DNA of 64,000 nt from Rhodovarius lipocyclicus (lineage in GTDB: Bacteria; Pseudomonadota; Alphaproteobacteria; Acetobacterales; Acetobacteraceae). The DNA is taken from positions 1-64,000 of the forward strand of contig NZ_JAAABL010000014.1 in assembly GCF_009900765.1 (NCBI RefSeq), written 5' to 3'. Shown here piece by piece: positions 16,170 to 24,053 of this stretch (within the stretch, counting starts at the first letter, position 1; each line of letters opens with the position of its first letter). The notes under the pieces were generated by a model, which worked only from the letters and a program-made list of their open reading frames with translations, did not search any database and was not told the DNA's origin. A program made the position numbers and the translations under genes.

Positions 16170-17591
16170 TCAGAAAAGCTCGAAATACTCCCGGTGTTCC
16201 CACTCCGAGACCTCGGCCTCGAAGCGCGCGATCTCCGCGCGCTTGATCCGCAGGTAGTAGTCGATGAAGCCGTCGCCGAAGCTGGCCCGGGCCAGCGTGT
16301 CGGCATCCAGCGCGTCCAGCGCCTCGGCCAGGCTGCGCGGCAGCATGGGGGCCTCGGTGTCATAGGGGGCGTCGGCGCTGGGGCCGGGGTCCAGCCCTTC
16401 CTCGATGCCCGCCATGCCGAAGGCCAGCTGGCTGGCGATGTACAGGTACGGGTTGGCCGCCGGCTCCCCCACGCGGTTCTCGATGCGCGTGGCGGGGTCG
16501 CCCGGCGTGCCCAGCGCGCGCAGCATCACGCCGCGGTTGTCGATGCCCCAGATCGCGCGGTCCGGCGCCAGGGAATGCGAGCGGTAGCGGCGATACCCGT
16601 TCAGCGTGGGCGTGGCGAAGGCCGCCGCCGCGCGCGCATGCCGCAGCAGCCCGCCCAGATAGTGCTTCGCGGTGCCCGACAGCAGCTCGCCCTCACCCAC
16701 GAAGGCGTTGCGGCCGCTGGCGGTGTGCTTCATCGACTGGTGCAGATGCCAGCCGCTGGACATCACCTGCGGGATGCGCGGGCGGCACATGAAGGTGGCA
16801 TGATAGCCATGCCGCCGCGCCACCTGCTTCACCGCCGAGCGGAACAGCACCATCATGTCCGCCGAGCCCATGCCCGGCAGCGCGCTGAAGGTGAACTCCA
16901 CCTGGCTGGGGCCGAACTCCACCTCGATGGAGCGCAGCGGCAGGCCCAGCGCCTGCACTTCCCGGCGCAGGATCTCCACGGCGGGGTCGAGCTGGTCGTA
17001 GCGCAGCTCGGTCAGGTAGTTGTAGCCCTGGGTCAGCAGCGCGACATCAGGCGGCGTGCCGGGCTGGCCGGCGTCGCTGGGGGCCAGCTTCGGGTCCAGC
17101 AGCTTGAACAGGTGGAACTCCACCTCGAGGCCCGTGATCAGCTCGAAGCCTTTCGCCTCGGCCCGGGCCAGTTCGCGCGCCAGCATGGCGCGGGTGGCGA
17201 AGGGCGCGACGCGGCCATCGGGCATATAGGCATCGCACAGCATCCAGCCCGTGTGCGGCGCCCAGGGCAGCACCTTGAAGGTGGAAGGATCGGGGATCAG
17301 CACCAGGTCGGCGGCCCCTTGCAGGGCGGCATCGCCCAGACCCCCGCCCGCGCTCCAGACCGGGAAGACGGTGCGGTGGGACGTGTCCTTCAACAGCAGG
17401 GTGGAGGTGAGGGCGACGCCATTCTCCATGGCCGAACGCGCCTCGGCGGCGACCAGGGTCTTGCCGCGCAGGATGCCGTGCTGGTCGGGGAAGGCGAGGC
17501 GCAGCATCTCCACGCCGCGCACCTCGATCTCGCGCAGCACCTCGGCGCGATGGGCGGCGTCCGAGAGGGAATGTCGGGCGACGAAACTCAT
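16170..17591 (-). CDS. Glutamine-synthetase-like gamma-glutamyl ligase
   Basis: A 473-residue member of the GlnA superfamily. The beta-grasp part starts VEMLRLAFPDQHGILRGKTL, and the catalytic domain carries GLEVEFHLF, EVEFGPSQVEFTFS, SSGWHLHQSM (ammonia/ATP-site His) and LNGYRRYRSHSLAPDRAIWG with IENRVGEPAANPYLY, which supply metal, ATP and glutamate ligands. Length and divergent sequence fit PuuA/GlnT-like enzymes that join glutamate to an amine, not housekeeping GlnA. Setting next to a Rieske oxygenase, importer and amine oxidase suggests a gamma-glutamylated intermediate in catabolism of an amine. Substrate not determined. First gene after the repeat at 17630-17829. Confidence 0.88.
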   Translation of the reverse strand: MSFVARHSLSDAAHRAEVLREIEVRGVEMLRLAFPDQHGILRGKTLVAAEARSAMENGVALTSTLLLKDTSHRTVFPVWSAGGGLGDAALQGAADLVLIPDPSTFKVLPWAPHTGWMLCDAYMPDGRVAPFATRAMLARELARAEAKGFELITGLEVEFHLFKLLDPKLAPSDAGQPGTPPDVALLTQGYNYLTELRYDQLDPAVEILRREVQALGLPLRSIEVEFGPSQVEFTFSALPGMGSADMMVLFRSAVKQVARRHGYHATFMCRPRIPQVMSSGWHLHQSMKHTASGRNAFVGEGELLSGTAKHYLGGLLRHARAAAAFATPTLNGYRRYRSHSLAPDRAIWGIDNRGVMLRALGTPGDPATRIENRVGEPAANPYLYIASQLAFGMAGIEEGLDPGPSADAPYDTEAPMLPRSLAEALDALDADTLARASFGDGFIDYYLRIKRAEIARFEAEVSEWEHREYFELF

Positions 17592-17629
17592 CGGGCGGCA
17601 CTCCGGGGGCCTTTCCCCCGGGCCCCCAC

Positions 17630-17829
17630 CGAGGGGCGCCGCCCCTCGGCACCCCGGCAGGAGCCGAAAGGCCCCTGCACCCCATGAGTTTGGCGCTCTA
17701 CCTTGCCAGGTGGGGTGCCAATTTCATGATAAAATTCAATCGGTAACATGTTTTGAAGGCCAGGTGCCAAACAGACCGAAGGTCCAGGAAACTGAGTTTC
17801 CTGGCGGGGTGCAGGGGCAGAGCCCCTGC
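17630..17829 (-). repeat. Multi-hairpin repeat, copy B (core inverted)
   Basis: Carries the hairpin GAGGGGCGCCGCCCCTC at 17631-17647, the arm GGAGCCGAAAGGCCCC and the closing hairpin CAGGGGCAGAGCCCCTG. Between TTTGGCGCT and GTGCCAAAC the AT-rich core runs in the opposite sense to copies A, C, D and F: TTTCATGATAAAATTCAATCG is close to the reverse complement of their CATTGATTTTTATCATGAAA. It separates the Rieske gene (3' end at 17848) from the ligase gene (start at 17591), both on the minus strand, and may reduce read-through. Confidence 0.8.
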
Positions 17830-17847
17830 GTTGCGCGACCACCCCCA

Positions 17848-19170
17848 TCACTCCGCCGCCAGGGCCGGCGGTGCCCAGGGGGCGGCGGCGCGCCTGCGGG
17901 CCACGGCCTGTTTCCAATGCGCTTCCCAGCCTTCGGCCGGGGCCATGCAATCGATGGTGGAGGGCCCGGTCATCGCGGCGGTGCCTTCGCCCTGCATCAG
18001 CGGCGGGCGTTCGCCGGCCTCGATGGCGGCCATGGCGCGCAGCAGCAGGCGGCGGTTGGCGGCGATGGCCTTGTCGGTGCTGGCCAGGTGTTCGCGCGTG
18101 CGGTCCTGGATGCGGCCCTGGCTTTCCACCGCCCATTGGTCATGGACGTTGATGTCCTCGCCCATGCCCGTGTAGGTGCTGCGCGTCTGTTCGTCCGCGT
18201 CGAAGCCATAGTCGTTGGTGGCGTTCTTCTTCGGCAGGTAGTCGGGCAGGGAGTAGCTGTCGAGCCGCTGCGCGCGCATCTGGGCGCGGTCCACGGGGGC
18301 GGCGAAGCTGGTGAAGATCGCCACCCAATAGCAGTTCTCGTCATCCACCGGCATGTGCCACTGGGTGATGGTCATCTCGGCGCTCATCGGGATGACGAAG
18401 GCGGTGGGGAAGAAGCTGTTGGTCACCCGCACATGGGTGGTTTTCTCGTTGATCTCGCGCAGGGCGAACACGCGCAGGCCGTGGTCGGTGTTCTCCACCT
18501 CGATGCGCGGGCGCGGGAATTCGCGCAGCACATAGGTCATCGGCAGGTCGGAACCGTCCGAGGTCGCGCGGAACTGCTTGCCATAGGCATCGTCCTGGTC
18601 GCCGTCCTCGAAGAAGCGGTGCAGGAAGCTGGCATGGGCGGGGTCGATGCCCACCTCCAGCGCCTGCAGCCAGTTGCACTCGATCAGGCCCTTGAAGGCG
18701 AAGGTGTGCGTCTCGGGTGCCGCGAAGCAGTCGAAGGCGGGGAAGGGCGCGGGCTCGGCATCGCCCAGCCAGGCGAAGATGACGCCGCTGCGCTCCACCA
18801 CCGGATAGCTCTTCTGGCGGATGCGCTGGCACAGGGTGCTGCCCTCTGGTTCCGCCGGCGTGTCCAGGCAGGTGCCCTTGGTGTCGAACAGCCAGCCATG
18901 GAAGGGGCAGCGCAGCCCGCCATCCTCCAGCCGGCCGAAGGCGAGGTCGGCGTTGCGGTGCGGGCAGTCGCGGTCCAGCAGGCCCAGATTGCCGGCCTCG
19001 TCCCGGAACAGCACGAAATCCTGGCCCAGCGCGCGCACGGGGCGGATGGGGCGCGGGCCCGCCACCTCATCGGCCAGCGCGATCGGCTGCCAGTAATGGC
19101 GCAGCACGGCGCCCCCCGGCGTGCCGGGGCCCACCCGGGTCAGGCGGTCATTCTGTTCGACGGTCAGCAT
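17848..19170 (-). CDS. Rieske non-heme iron oxygenase, alpha subunit (phthalate-4,5-dioxygenase-like)
   Basis: A 440-residue ring-hydroxylating or demethylating oxygenase subunit. The Rieske [2Fe-2S] ligands are C69/H71 in CPHRNADLAFGR and C88/H91 in CPFHGWLFD. The mononuclear-iron site is in NWLQALEVGIDPAHASFLHR (D then H...H). The opening RVGPGTPGGAVLRHYWQPIAL is the start of the phthalate/vanillate/carbazole-type group. No reductase or ferredoxin partner is adjacent, so electrons must come from elsewhere. The ATG at 19170 matches the family; an upstream frame to 19224 overlaps the control region. It faces an IclR regulator across a perfect palindrome, its likely operator. Confidence 0.92.
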   Translation of the reverse strand: MLTVEQNDRLTRVGPGTPGGAVLRHYWQPIALADEVAGPRPIRPVRALGQDFVLFRDEAGNLGLLDRDCPHRNADLAFGRLEDGGLRCPFHGWLFDTKGTCLDTPAEPEGSTLCQRIRQKSYPVVERSGVIFAWLGDAEPAPFPAFDCFAAPETHTFAFKGLIECNWLQALEVGIDPAHASFLHRFFEDGDQDDAYGKQFRATSDGSDLPMTYVLREFPRPRIEVENTDHGLRVFALREINEKTTHVRVTNSFFPTAFVIPMSAEMTITQWHMPVDDENCYWVAIFTSFAAPVDRAQMRAQRLDSYSLPDYLPKKNATNDYGFDADEQTRSTYTGMGEDINVHDQWAVESQGRIQDRTREHLASTDKAIAANRRLLLRAMAAIEAGERPPLMQGEGTAAMTGPSTIDCMAPAEGWEAHWKQAVARRRAAAPWAPPALAAE

Positions 19171-19206
19171 GCGCTTTGTCTCCCGCTGGCGGCGGCGAAT
19201 AGGGAG

Positions 19207-19223
19207 TGTTCGCAGAGCGAACA
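19207..19223. promoter_or_regulatory. Candidate IclR operator: 17-bp perfect palindrome
   Basis: TGTTCGCAGAGCGAACA has 7-bp arms (TGTTCGC/GCGAACA) around AGA and lies midway between the divergent Rieske and IclR genes. TTCG...CGAA palindromes of this size are typical of IclR-family binding sites. The position suggests autoregulation and control of the oxygenase cluster. The pairing with this regulator is inference. Confidence 0.6.
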
Positions 19224-19283
19224 TATGTGCGATGATAGCGAGGCGGCTTGACCTGCATCAACGGTGAAGCCGTGCACCGCACC

Positions 19284-20102
19284 ATGCGAAGGAGCCTGAC
19301 CCTGCCGAGATTGCGCGAAGAGGATGCGGTGCTGCGCAAAGCATCGGCAAACGGCCCCGATTTCCTGGAGGCATTGGCCCGTGGCCTGGCGGTGATCCAG
19401 GCCTTCGGCGCCGGGCGCCGCCCGATGACCCTGGCCGAGATCGCCCGCGCGGTGGACCTGCCGCGCGCCACCGCGCGCCGCGCGCTGATCACCTTGCAGG
19501 CGCTGGGCCATGTGGACAGCGACGGCCGGCTGTTCCGCCTGACGCCCCGGGTGCTGACGCTGGCCGCCGCCTATCTGGGTTCCAACGGTGCCTCGACCGT
19601 GTTGCAGCCTCGGCTGGAGGCCCTGGCGCTGGAGCTGGGCGTCGCCTGCAGCGCGGCGGTGCTGGATGGGCCGGATGTGGTGTTCATCGCCTATGGCCGG
19701 CCCACGCGGATGCCCAGCATGTCCTCCATGCTGGGGGAGCGGCTGCCGGGTTTCTGCTCCGCGCTGGGGCGCGTGCTGCTGGGCGCGATGGAGGACGCGG
19801 CGCTGGAGGCCTTCCTGGCCGGGCTGTCGCCGCAGCCGGTCACGCCGCACACGGTGCTGGATGTGCCGGCGATCCGCGCCAGCATCCTGGCCGCGCGGGC
19901 CGAGGGCTTCGCCCTGGTGGAGCAGGAGGCGGAGCAGGGCTTCCTGTCGCTGGCCATTCCGCTGACGCGCTTCGACGGGCGGGTGGTGGCGGCGGTGAAT
20001 ATCGGCTGCCCCGCCGGGGGGGCGGGGGCGAAGGTCCGGCTGCTGGCCATGCTGCCCCGGCTGCGGGACGCGGCGGAGGAGGTTTCGGCGCAGTTGGTTT
20101 AG
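19284..20102 (+). CDS. IclR-family transcriptional regulator
   Basis: A 272-residue regulator. The N-terminal winged helix starts FLEALARGLAVIQAFGAG, then MTLAEIARAVDLPRATARRALITLQALG (helix-turn-helix) and LTPRVLTLAAAYLGS; the C-terminal GAF-like effector domain includes LPGFCSALGRVLLGAM and the closing SLAIPLTRFDGRVVAAVNIG. This is the pca/pob branch style of IclR that controls aromatic catabolism. I chose ATG 19284; TTG 19248 or GTG 19276 are possible. It is divergent from the Rieske-ligase-importer cluster and is its obvious regulator candidate. Its TAG stop is the first triplet of a dispersed repeat. Confidence 0.9.
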   Translation: MRRSLTLPRLREEDAVLRKASANGPDFLEALARGLAVIQAFGAGRRPMTLAEIARAVDLPRATARRALITLQALGHVDSDGRLFRLTPRVLTLAAAYLGSNGASTVLQPRLEALALELGVACSAAVLDGPDVVFIAYGRPTRMPSMSSMLGERLPGFCSALGRVLLGAMEDAALEAFLAGLSPQPVTPHTVLDVPAIRASILAARAEGFALVEQEAEQGFLSLAIPLTRFDGRVVAAVNIGCPAGGAGAKVRLLAMLPRLRDAAEEVSAQLV

Positions 20103-20209
20103 ATCATCAGCCGATCAGATGGAATCATCTGATCGGGTAAAGATGATCGTGAAAACAAATGCCTAGGGCGGTTGCCGTGAGCCGGTGCGAACGGAAGCCG
20201 CCCTAGGCG
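20100..20209 (+). repeat. TAG-start palindromic repeat, copy 2
   Basis: Near-identical to the copy at 4916-5022: TAG, ATCATCAGCCGATCAGATGG, a GATGATCGTGAAAACAAAT centre, GCGGTTGCCGTGAGCCGGTG, and a closing CCCTAGG. The TAG ends the IclR gene and the CTA at 20203-20205 is the stop of the minus-strand exonuclease, so here too it provides the stops of a convergent pair. Confidence 0.85.
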
Positions 20210-21000
20210 GCCAGCCTGCGCAGCCCCTCCAGCAGCGGCAGCAGTTCGGGTTTGCCCGCCTCCTCCACATGGTCGGCCAGCGCGGCCATGCTGGCCCGCG
20301 TGTCCTCCGGGCCCAGCAGGCCGGTTGCCAGCATCCAGCGCAGGCACAGCGCCCAGGTGTTCACCACATCCTGCTCGCAATAGGCCGCGACATCGCCCAG
20401 CTTGCCGGCCTTCGCCGCTTCCTCCACCGCCGCCCCGCCCATGAAGGATTTGGCATCCAGCCCCAGCAGCGCCGCGGCCTCCGCCAGGGAGGGCGGCGTG
20501 CTGGCGCGGTGGCCTGAGAGCCGGTCGCACAGGTCGATGTGGTCGTTGCCGTAGCGGTGGCCGTAATCCCGCCCGCCGCGCCCGAACAGGTTGGGCATGG
20601 CCACGCCCAGCGCCATGGCGCGATAGCGCAGCACCGGCAGGTCGAAGCCCTGGGTGTTGAAGCCCACCAGCACCGGCTGGTTGCGGAAGGCGTGGTCCAG
20701 GCGTTCCAGCAGCGCGGCCTCCGGCACGTCATCGGTGCCGCGCGCTTCCAGCTGGGTCACCTGCCAGGGCTCGCCCTGGCCGTCGCGGCGCAGGCGCAGC
20801 ACGCCCAGCACCACCAGCCGGTGCAGCGGCGCCTTCAGGAAGGCATGCGCCGGGTCCTCCCCCGCGCGGGCATAGCGGGCGCCGAGCGCCGCGCGCAGGG
20901 CGGTGTCGTCCATCCCCTCGGCGGCGGCGCCCAGCAGGGTGCGGCCGGTGGCCAGGTCCGGCACGGTTTCGATATCCAGCACCAGGATGCGATCGGTCAC
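20203..21000 (-). CDS. Predicted 3'-5' exonuclease (PolB exonuclease-like, DnaQ fold)
   Basis: A 265-residue DEDD-type exonuclease of the DNA_pol_B_exo2 family. Exo I is VLDIETVPD (D and E ligands), Exo II is VLVGFNTQGFDLPVLRYRA (D), and Exo III is in AAYCEQDVVNTWAL (YxxxD-like). The domain is stand-alone, without a polymerase. Presumed role: 3' end trimming of DNA in repair or proofreading; not experimentally defined for the family as far as I know. I start it at GTG 21000, giving a GTGA overlap with the MFS stop; a longer in-frame start to 21048 would run into that gene. Confidence 0.85.
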   Translation of the reverse strand: MTDRILVLDIETVPDLATGRTLLGAAAEGMDDTALRAALGARYARAGEDPAHAFLKAPLHRLVVLGVLRLRRDGQGEPWQVTQLEARGTDDVPEAALLERLDHAFRNQPVLVGFNTQGFDLPVLRYRAMALGVAMPNLFGRGGRDYGHRYGNDHIDLCDRLSGHRASTPPSLAEAAALLGLDAKSFMGGAAVEEAAKAGKLGDVAAYCEQDVVNTWALCLRWMLATGLLGPEDTRASMAALADHVEEAGKPELLPLLEGLRRLAA

Positions 21001-22130
21001 GGCAGGGCCCGCCACAAAGCCAGGGTGCAGACCAGCACGGCCACCCACATCAGCGCCAGCGCCATGGCGGTGCCCAGCGCGTCCGCCCCCAGCCCCACCA
21101 GCAGCGGCACGGCGGAAAACCCCACATGCGCGATCAGGAAGAAGCCCGCGGTGGCGCGCGGCCGGTCATCGGGGGCGGCGATGGTCGCCGCCGCCAGCCC
21201 GCCCAGATAGACCAGCCCGTGCGCCGCCAGGCCGATGATCGCGGCCCCCAGCATCAGGGCCGGCAGCCCCCCGCCCAGTGCCCCCCAGAACATCACGCCG
21301 CCGCCCAGCACCAGCAGCGGCAAGCCGAGCCGCAGGGACCGCGCGGGCGGCAGCGCCCGCGTGCGCCCCTGCACCGCCAGCCCCATCAGGATCATGCAGG
21401 CCACGGCCCAGGCGCCCGCGCGCGGCTGCCCGGCGGCGGCCAGCGCGGCGGGCACGGTGGTGATGGCCACCCCCGTCAGCCCCCAGGCCGGCACCATCGC
21501 CAGCGACGACGCCAGCGTGCCGCGCGGAAAGGCCGGCCAGCGCAGCGCGGGCCCGCCCAGCGGCACCCGGGTTTCCGGCAGGCGCAGCGCCATCACGATG
21601 CACAGCCCCAGCAGCAGCAGATGCAGCGGCAGGGTGATGGGCGGGCGCGCCAGCGGCCAGGCCAGCAGCGCCAGCAGCGTCAGCACCGGCCCCAGCCCGA
21701 AACTGCCGGAGGTCCCGGCGGTGACGGTGGCCGCGCCCTCCCGGCTGGCCTGTTCGCGCGGCCTGCCCTGGCGTTCCAGCAATTCGGCGGCCCAGGCGGC
21801 GGCGGCATTGGCCACGCAGCCCATGCCGAGGCCCTGGAACACGCGCGCCAGCGCCAGGCTGCCCAATCCCGGCCACAGCGCCAGGAACAGGCTGGAGGCC
21901 GCGGCGAGCGCCAGCCCCAGCACCATGGTGCGCCGCCGCCCGATGCGGTCCGGCAGCGGCCCCAGCAGGGGCGCGGTCAGGATCAGCACCCCGGCATAGC
22001 AGGCGAAGGCGGCGGCCAGCGCCCCATTCCCCGCCCCATCGGCATATTCCACATACAGCGGCAGCGGCAGGGTGGTGGACAGCCCCGCGGCGAACACCAT
22101 CAGCCCGACGCGCCAGGCGGGGCCGGTCAT
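20997..22130 (-). CDS. MFS transporter
   Basis: A 377-residue major facilitator protein, about 12 helices. Loop 2-3 is GPLPDRIGRRRTMVLGL and the helix 4 region has ARVFQGLGMGCVANAAAAW. The ATG at 22130 overlaps the peptidase stop (ATGA), and its stop overlaps the exonuclease GTG. The three genes (peptidase, MFS, exonuclease) form a coupled operon. It may export or import amino acids or peptides related to the aminopeptidase; that is inference from position only. Confidence 0.87.
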   Translation of the reverse strand: MTGPAWRVGLMVFAAGLSTTLPLPLYVEYADGAGNGALAAAFACYAGVLILTAPLLGPLPDRIGRRRTMVLGLALAAASSLFLALWPGLGSLALARVFQGLGMGCVANAAAAWAAELLERQGRPREQASREGAATVTAGTSGSFGLGPVLTLLALLAWPLARPPITLPLHLLLLGLCIVMALRLPETRVPLGGPALRWPAFPRGTLASSLAMVPAWGLTGVAITTVPAALAAAGQPRAGAWAVACMILMGLAVQGRTRALPPARSLRLGLPLLVLGGGVMFWGALGGGLPALMLGAAIIGLAAHGLVYLGGLAAATIAAPDDRPRATAGFFLIAHVGFSAVPLLVGLGADALGTAMALALMWVAVLVCTLALWRALP

Positions 22131-23224
22131 GGGGCCTCGCCGCCCAGCCCGTGCCGGGCCAGCACCTGGCGCACCGCCTCGGGCGGGATGGCCTCCAGCC
22201 GGCGGCCCTGGTGGCCGGTGATCGTCACGGCCCGCAGCATGGCGTTGCAGACCGCCTCCTCCGTCGCCTCCACCACCGCCTGGAACAGGGGGGACATGGC
22301 ATCGTTCGGCCAGTCCTCGATGGTGCGCGGCCCGGGCGTCCGCCGCACGGAAGCGGCGGTCGAGAAAGCCAGCGCATAGTCGCCAGACCCGTTGGCCATG
22401 CACGACCCCGTGCGGCCCAGCCCCAGGAAGGCCCGCTGGGCCAGGCGCTTCAGGTTGCGGTCCGACAGCGGCGCGTCGGTGGCGATGACGATCACGACCG
22501 AGCCATCCCCGCCATGATCGTCGATCCGGTCCTTCAGGAAATACCGCCCCAGCGCCCGCCCCACCGGCGCGCCCCCCATCGAGAGGATGCCGCCGTAATT
22601 CGTCTGCACCAGCACCCCCACCGCATGCCCGCCCAGCGAGCCGGGCAGCAGGCGGGAGCTGGTGCCGATGCCGCCCTTCCAGCCGAAGGCCTGGGTGCCG
22701 GTGCCGGCACCCACGCAGCCCTCGGCCACCGGGCCCGGGGCGCTGGCCGCGATCGCCGCCAGCACATGCGCCGCCGTGACATGCCGGCCCCGGATGTCGT
22801 TCAGCACGCCGTCATTGGTCTCACCCACCACGGCGTTGACGGAGACCACGGCCTCATTGCCCGGCTGGGCCAGGGTCCAGGCGACGGCGCCCGCGATCCC
22901 CTCCGCGACCGAGAGGGTGTTGGTCAGGATGATGGGGGTCTCGATCTCGCCCAGCTCCTCGATCTGGGTGGAACCCGCGAACTTGCCGAAGCCATTGCCC
23001 GCGGCGAAGCCGGCCGGGGTCTTGTCCTGGAACAGGTTGCCGGGGTGGGGCAGGATGGCCGTGACACCGGTGCGGATGGCCTCGCCCTCGATCAGCGTGA
23101 CATGGCCCACGGCCACGCCCGCGACATCGGTGATGGCGTTCAGCGGGCCAGGGCGCAGCACGCCAGGGGCGATGCCCAGGTCACGGGCACGGGGCCGCTG
23201 TTCGTCAGGGGAAAATGCGGCCAT
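22127..23224 (-). CDS. P1 family (S58) peptidase, DmpA-like L-aminopeptidase/D-esterase
   Basis: A 365-residue N-terminal-nucleophile peptidase. The sequence starts RARDLGIAPGVLRPGPLNAI and TDVAGVAVGHVTLIEG, as in DmpA. The self-cleavage site is GDGSVVIVIATDAPL, where the serine (S242 here) becomes the new N-terminus and nucleophile of the beta chain; NGSGDYALAFSTA follows. DmpA-type enzymes remove N-terminal amino acids from peptides or beta-peptides and form heterodimers after autoprocessing. The ATG at 23224 is chosen from family length; the longer frame runs into the repeat upstream. First gene of a three-gene operon. Confidence 0.92.
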   Translation of the reverse strand: MAAFSPDEQRPRARDLGIAPGVLRPGPLNAITDVAGVAVGHVTLIEGEAIRTGVTAILPHPGNLFQDKTPAGFAAGNGFGKFAGSTQIEELGEIETPIILTNTLSVAEGIAGAVAWTLAQPGNEAVVSVNAVVGETNDGVLNDIRGRHVTAAHVLAAIAASAPGPVAEGCVGAGTGTQAFGWKGGIGTSSRLLPGSLGGHAVGVLVQTNYGGILSMGGAPVGRALGRYFLKDRIDDHGGDGSVVIVIATDAPLSDRNLKRLAQRAFLGLGRTGSCMANGSGDYALAFSTAASVRRTPGPRTIEDWPNDAMSPLFQAVVEATEEAVCNAMLRAVTITGHQGRRLEAIPPEAVRQVLARHGLGGEAP

Positions 23225-23280
23225 CGAAGGGCTCCTGCTGCCTGCGGGGAGCATGACAGGCAATGGAGCGCGCCGGGAGG

Positions 23281-23512
23281 CACCAGGGGGCGCTGCCCCC
23301 TGGACCCCCGCCAGGACCGTGCTCGGTCCTGGACCTAGATCAGTTGGGCGCTGATCCTGGGAAGGTGTTTCCCATTGATTTTTATCATGAAAACGGCGCC
23401 CCGCCTGCCAAGGTAAGGCGCCAATAATTGGGTTCCAAGGGCCTTTCGGCCTTTGGCGGGGATGCAAGGGGCAGGGCCCCTTGCTGGGGGGGTCAGGGGG
23501 CGAAGCCCCCCC
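23281..23512 (+). repeat. Multi-hairpin repeat, copy C
   Basis: Full-length copy: hairpin CCAGGGGGCGCTGCCCCCTGG, then GGACCGTGCTCGGTCC, TTGGGCGCTGATCC, AT-rich core TTTCCCATTGATTTTTATCA, GGCGCCAA, arm CCAAGGGCCTTTCGGCC, hairpin CAAGGGGCAGGGCCCCTTG and GGGGGCGAAGCCCCC. It is almost identical to copy D at 31291-31522, differing at only a few positions, so one of the two is recent. It lies between the DoxX gene 3' end and the peptidase gene start, both on the minus strand. Confidence 0.88.
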
Positions 23513-23941
23513 TTACACCGCCCAGCCCGGCAGGAACTGGCGTAGCTTCTCGCGCACCGGCTCCAGCGCCAGGGCGCCCGTGCCCAGCAGTGCCTGCACC
23601 ACGGCCAGCACCACCAGCAGCAGCGGGTATTCCCACCCGCCGCGCGGGGCGGAGAAGGACCAGCCATTGCCCGCATGCTGCCAGAAGGCGCCGATCAGGA
23701 TCGGCAGCAGCAGCACGGAGACCGGGCGCACCATCACGCCCAGGATCAGCGCGATGCCCGCCGCCGTCTCGGCGAAGGCCACCACGGCGCCCAGCGCCGG
23801 CGGGTAACCGATGCGCTCGAAATAGCCCATCGTGCCGGCCAGGCCGAAGGTCATGATCTTCAGATACAGGCCATGCGCCAGCATGGTGACGCCCAGGGAA
23901 AGACGCAGCAGCAGCGTGCCACAGGCAACGGAGGAGGGCAT
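23513..23941 (-). CDS. DoxX family membrane protein
   Basis: A 142-residue inner-membrane protein with four hydrophobic helices, matching the DoxX/MhqP pattern: LLLRLSLGVTMLAHGLYLK, GTMGYFERIGYPPALG, FAETAAGIALILG and a final helix near LLLVVLAVVQALLG. DoxX proteins are small quinone- or thiol-associated membrane proteins of uncertain function, often controlled by a neighbouring regulator. A divergent LysR gene starts 112 bp away and a perfect palindrome lies in the shared control region, so regulation by that protein is likely. Confidence 0.88.
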   Translation of the reverse strand: MPSSVACGTLLLRLSLGVTMLAHGLYLKIMTFGLAGTMGYFERIGYPPALGAVVAFAETAAGIALILGVMVRPVSVLLLPILIGAFWQHAGNGWSFSAPRGGWEYPLLLVVLAVVQALLGTGALALEPVREKLRQFLPGWAV

Positions 23942-23966
23942 GCGGGGGGTCCGGTCAGAATGACAA

Positions 23967-23985
23967 GCCGTTCATATAGAACGGC
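23967..23985. promoter_or_regulatory. Candidate LysR operator: GCCGTTC-ATATA-GAACGGC
   Basis: A perfect 7-bp inverted repeat with 5-bp AT-rich centre, about 25 bp upstream of the DoxX start and 70 bp upstream of the divergent LysR start. Position and symmetry fit a binding site of the LysR protein controlling both genes. It is the only perfect palindrome of this size I saw in the gap. Confidence 0.55.
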
Positions 23986-24053
23986 ATGCACCAACCCTTC
24001 CAACTCGCCCGGTGAACGATCATTATCACCCGGATGAATGATGCGGGGGCCGC

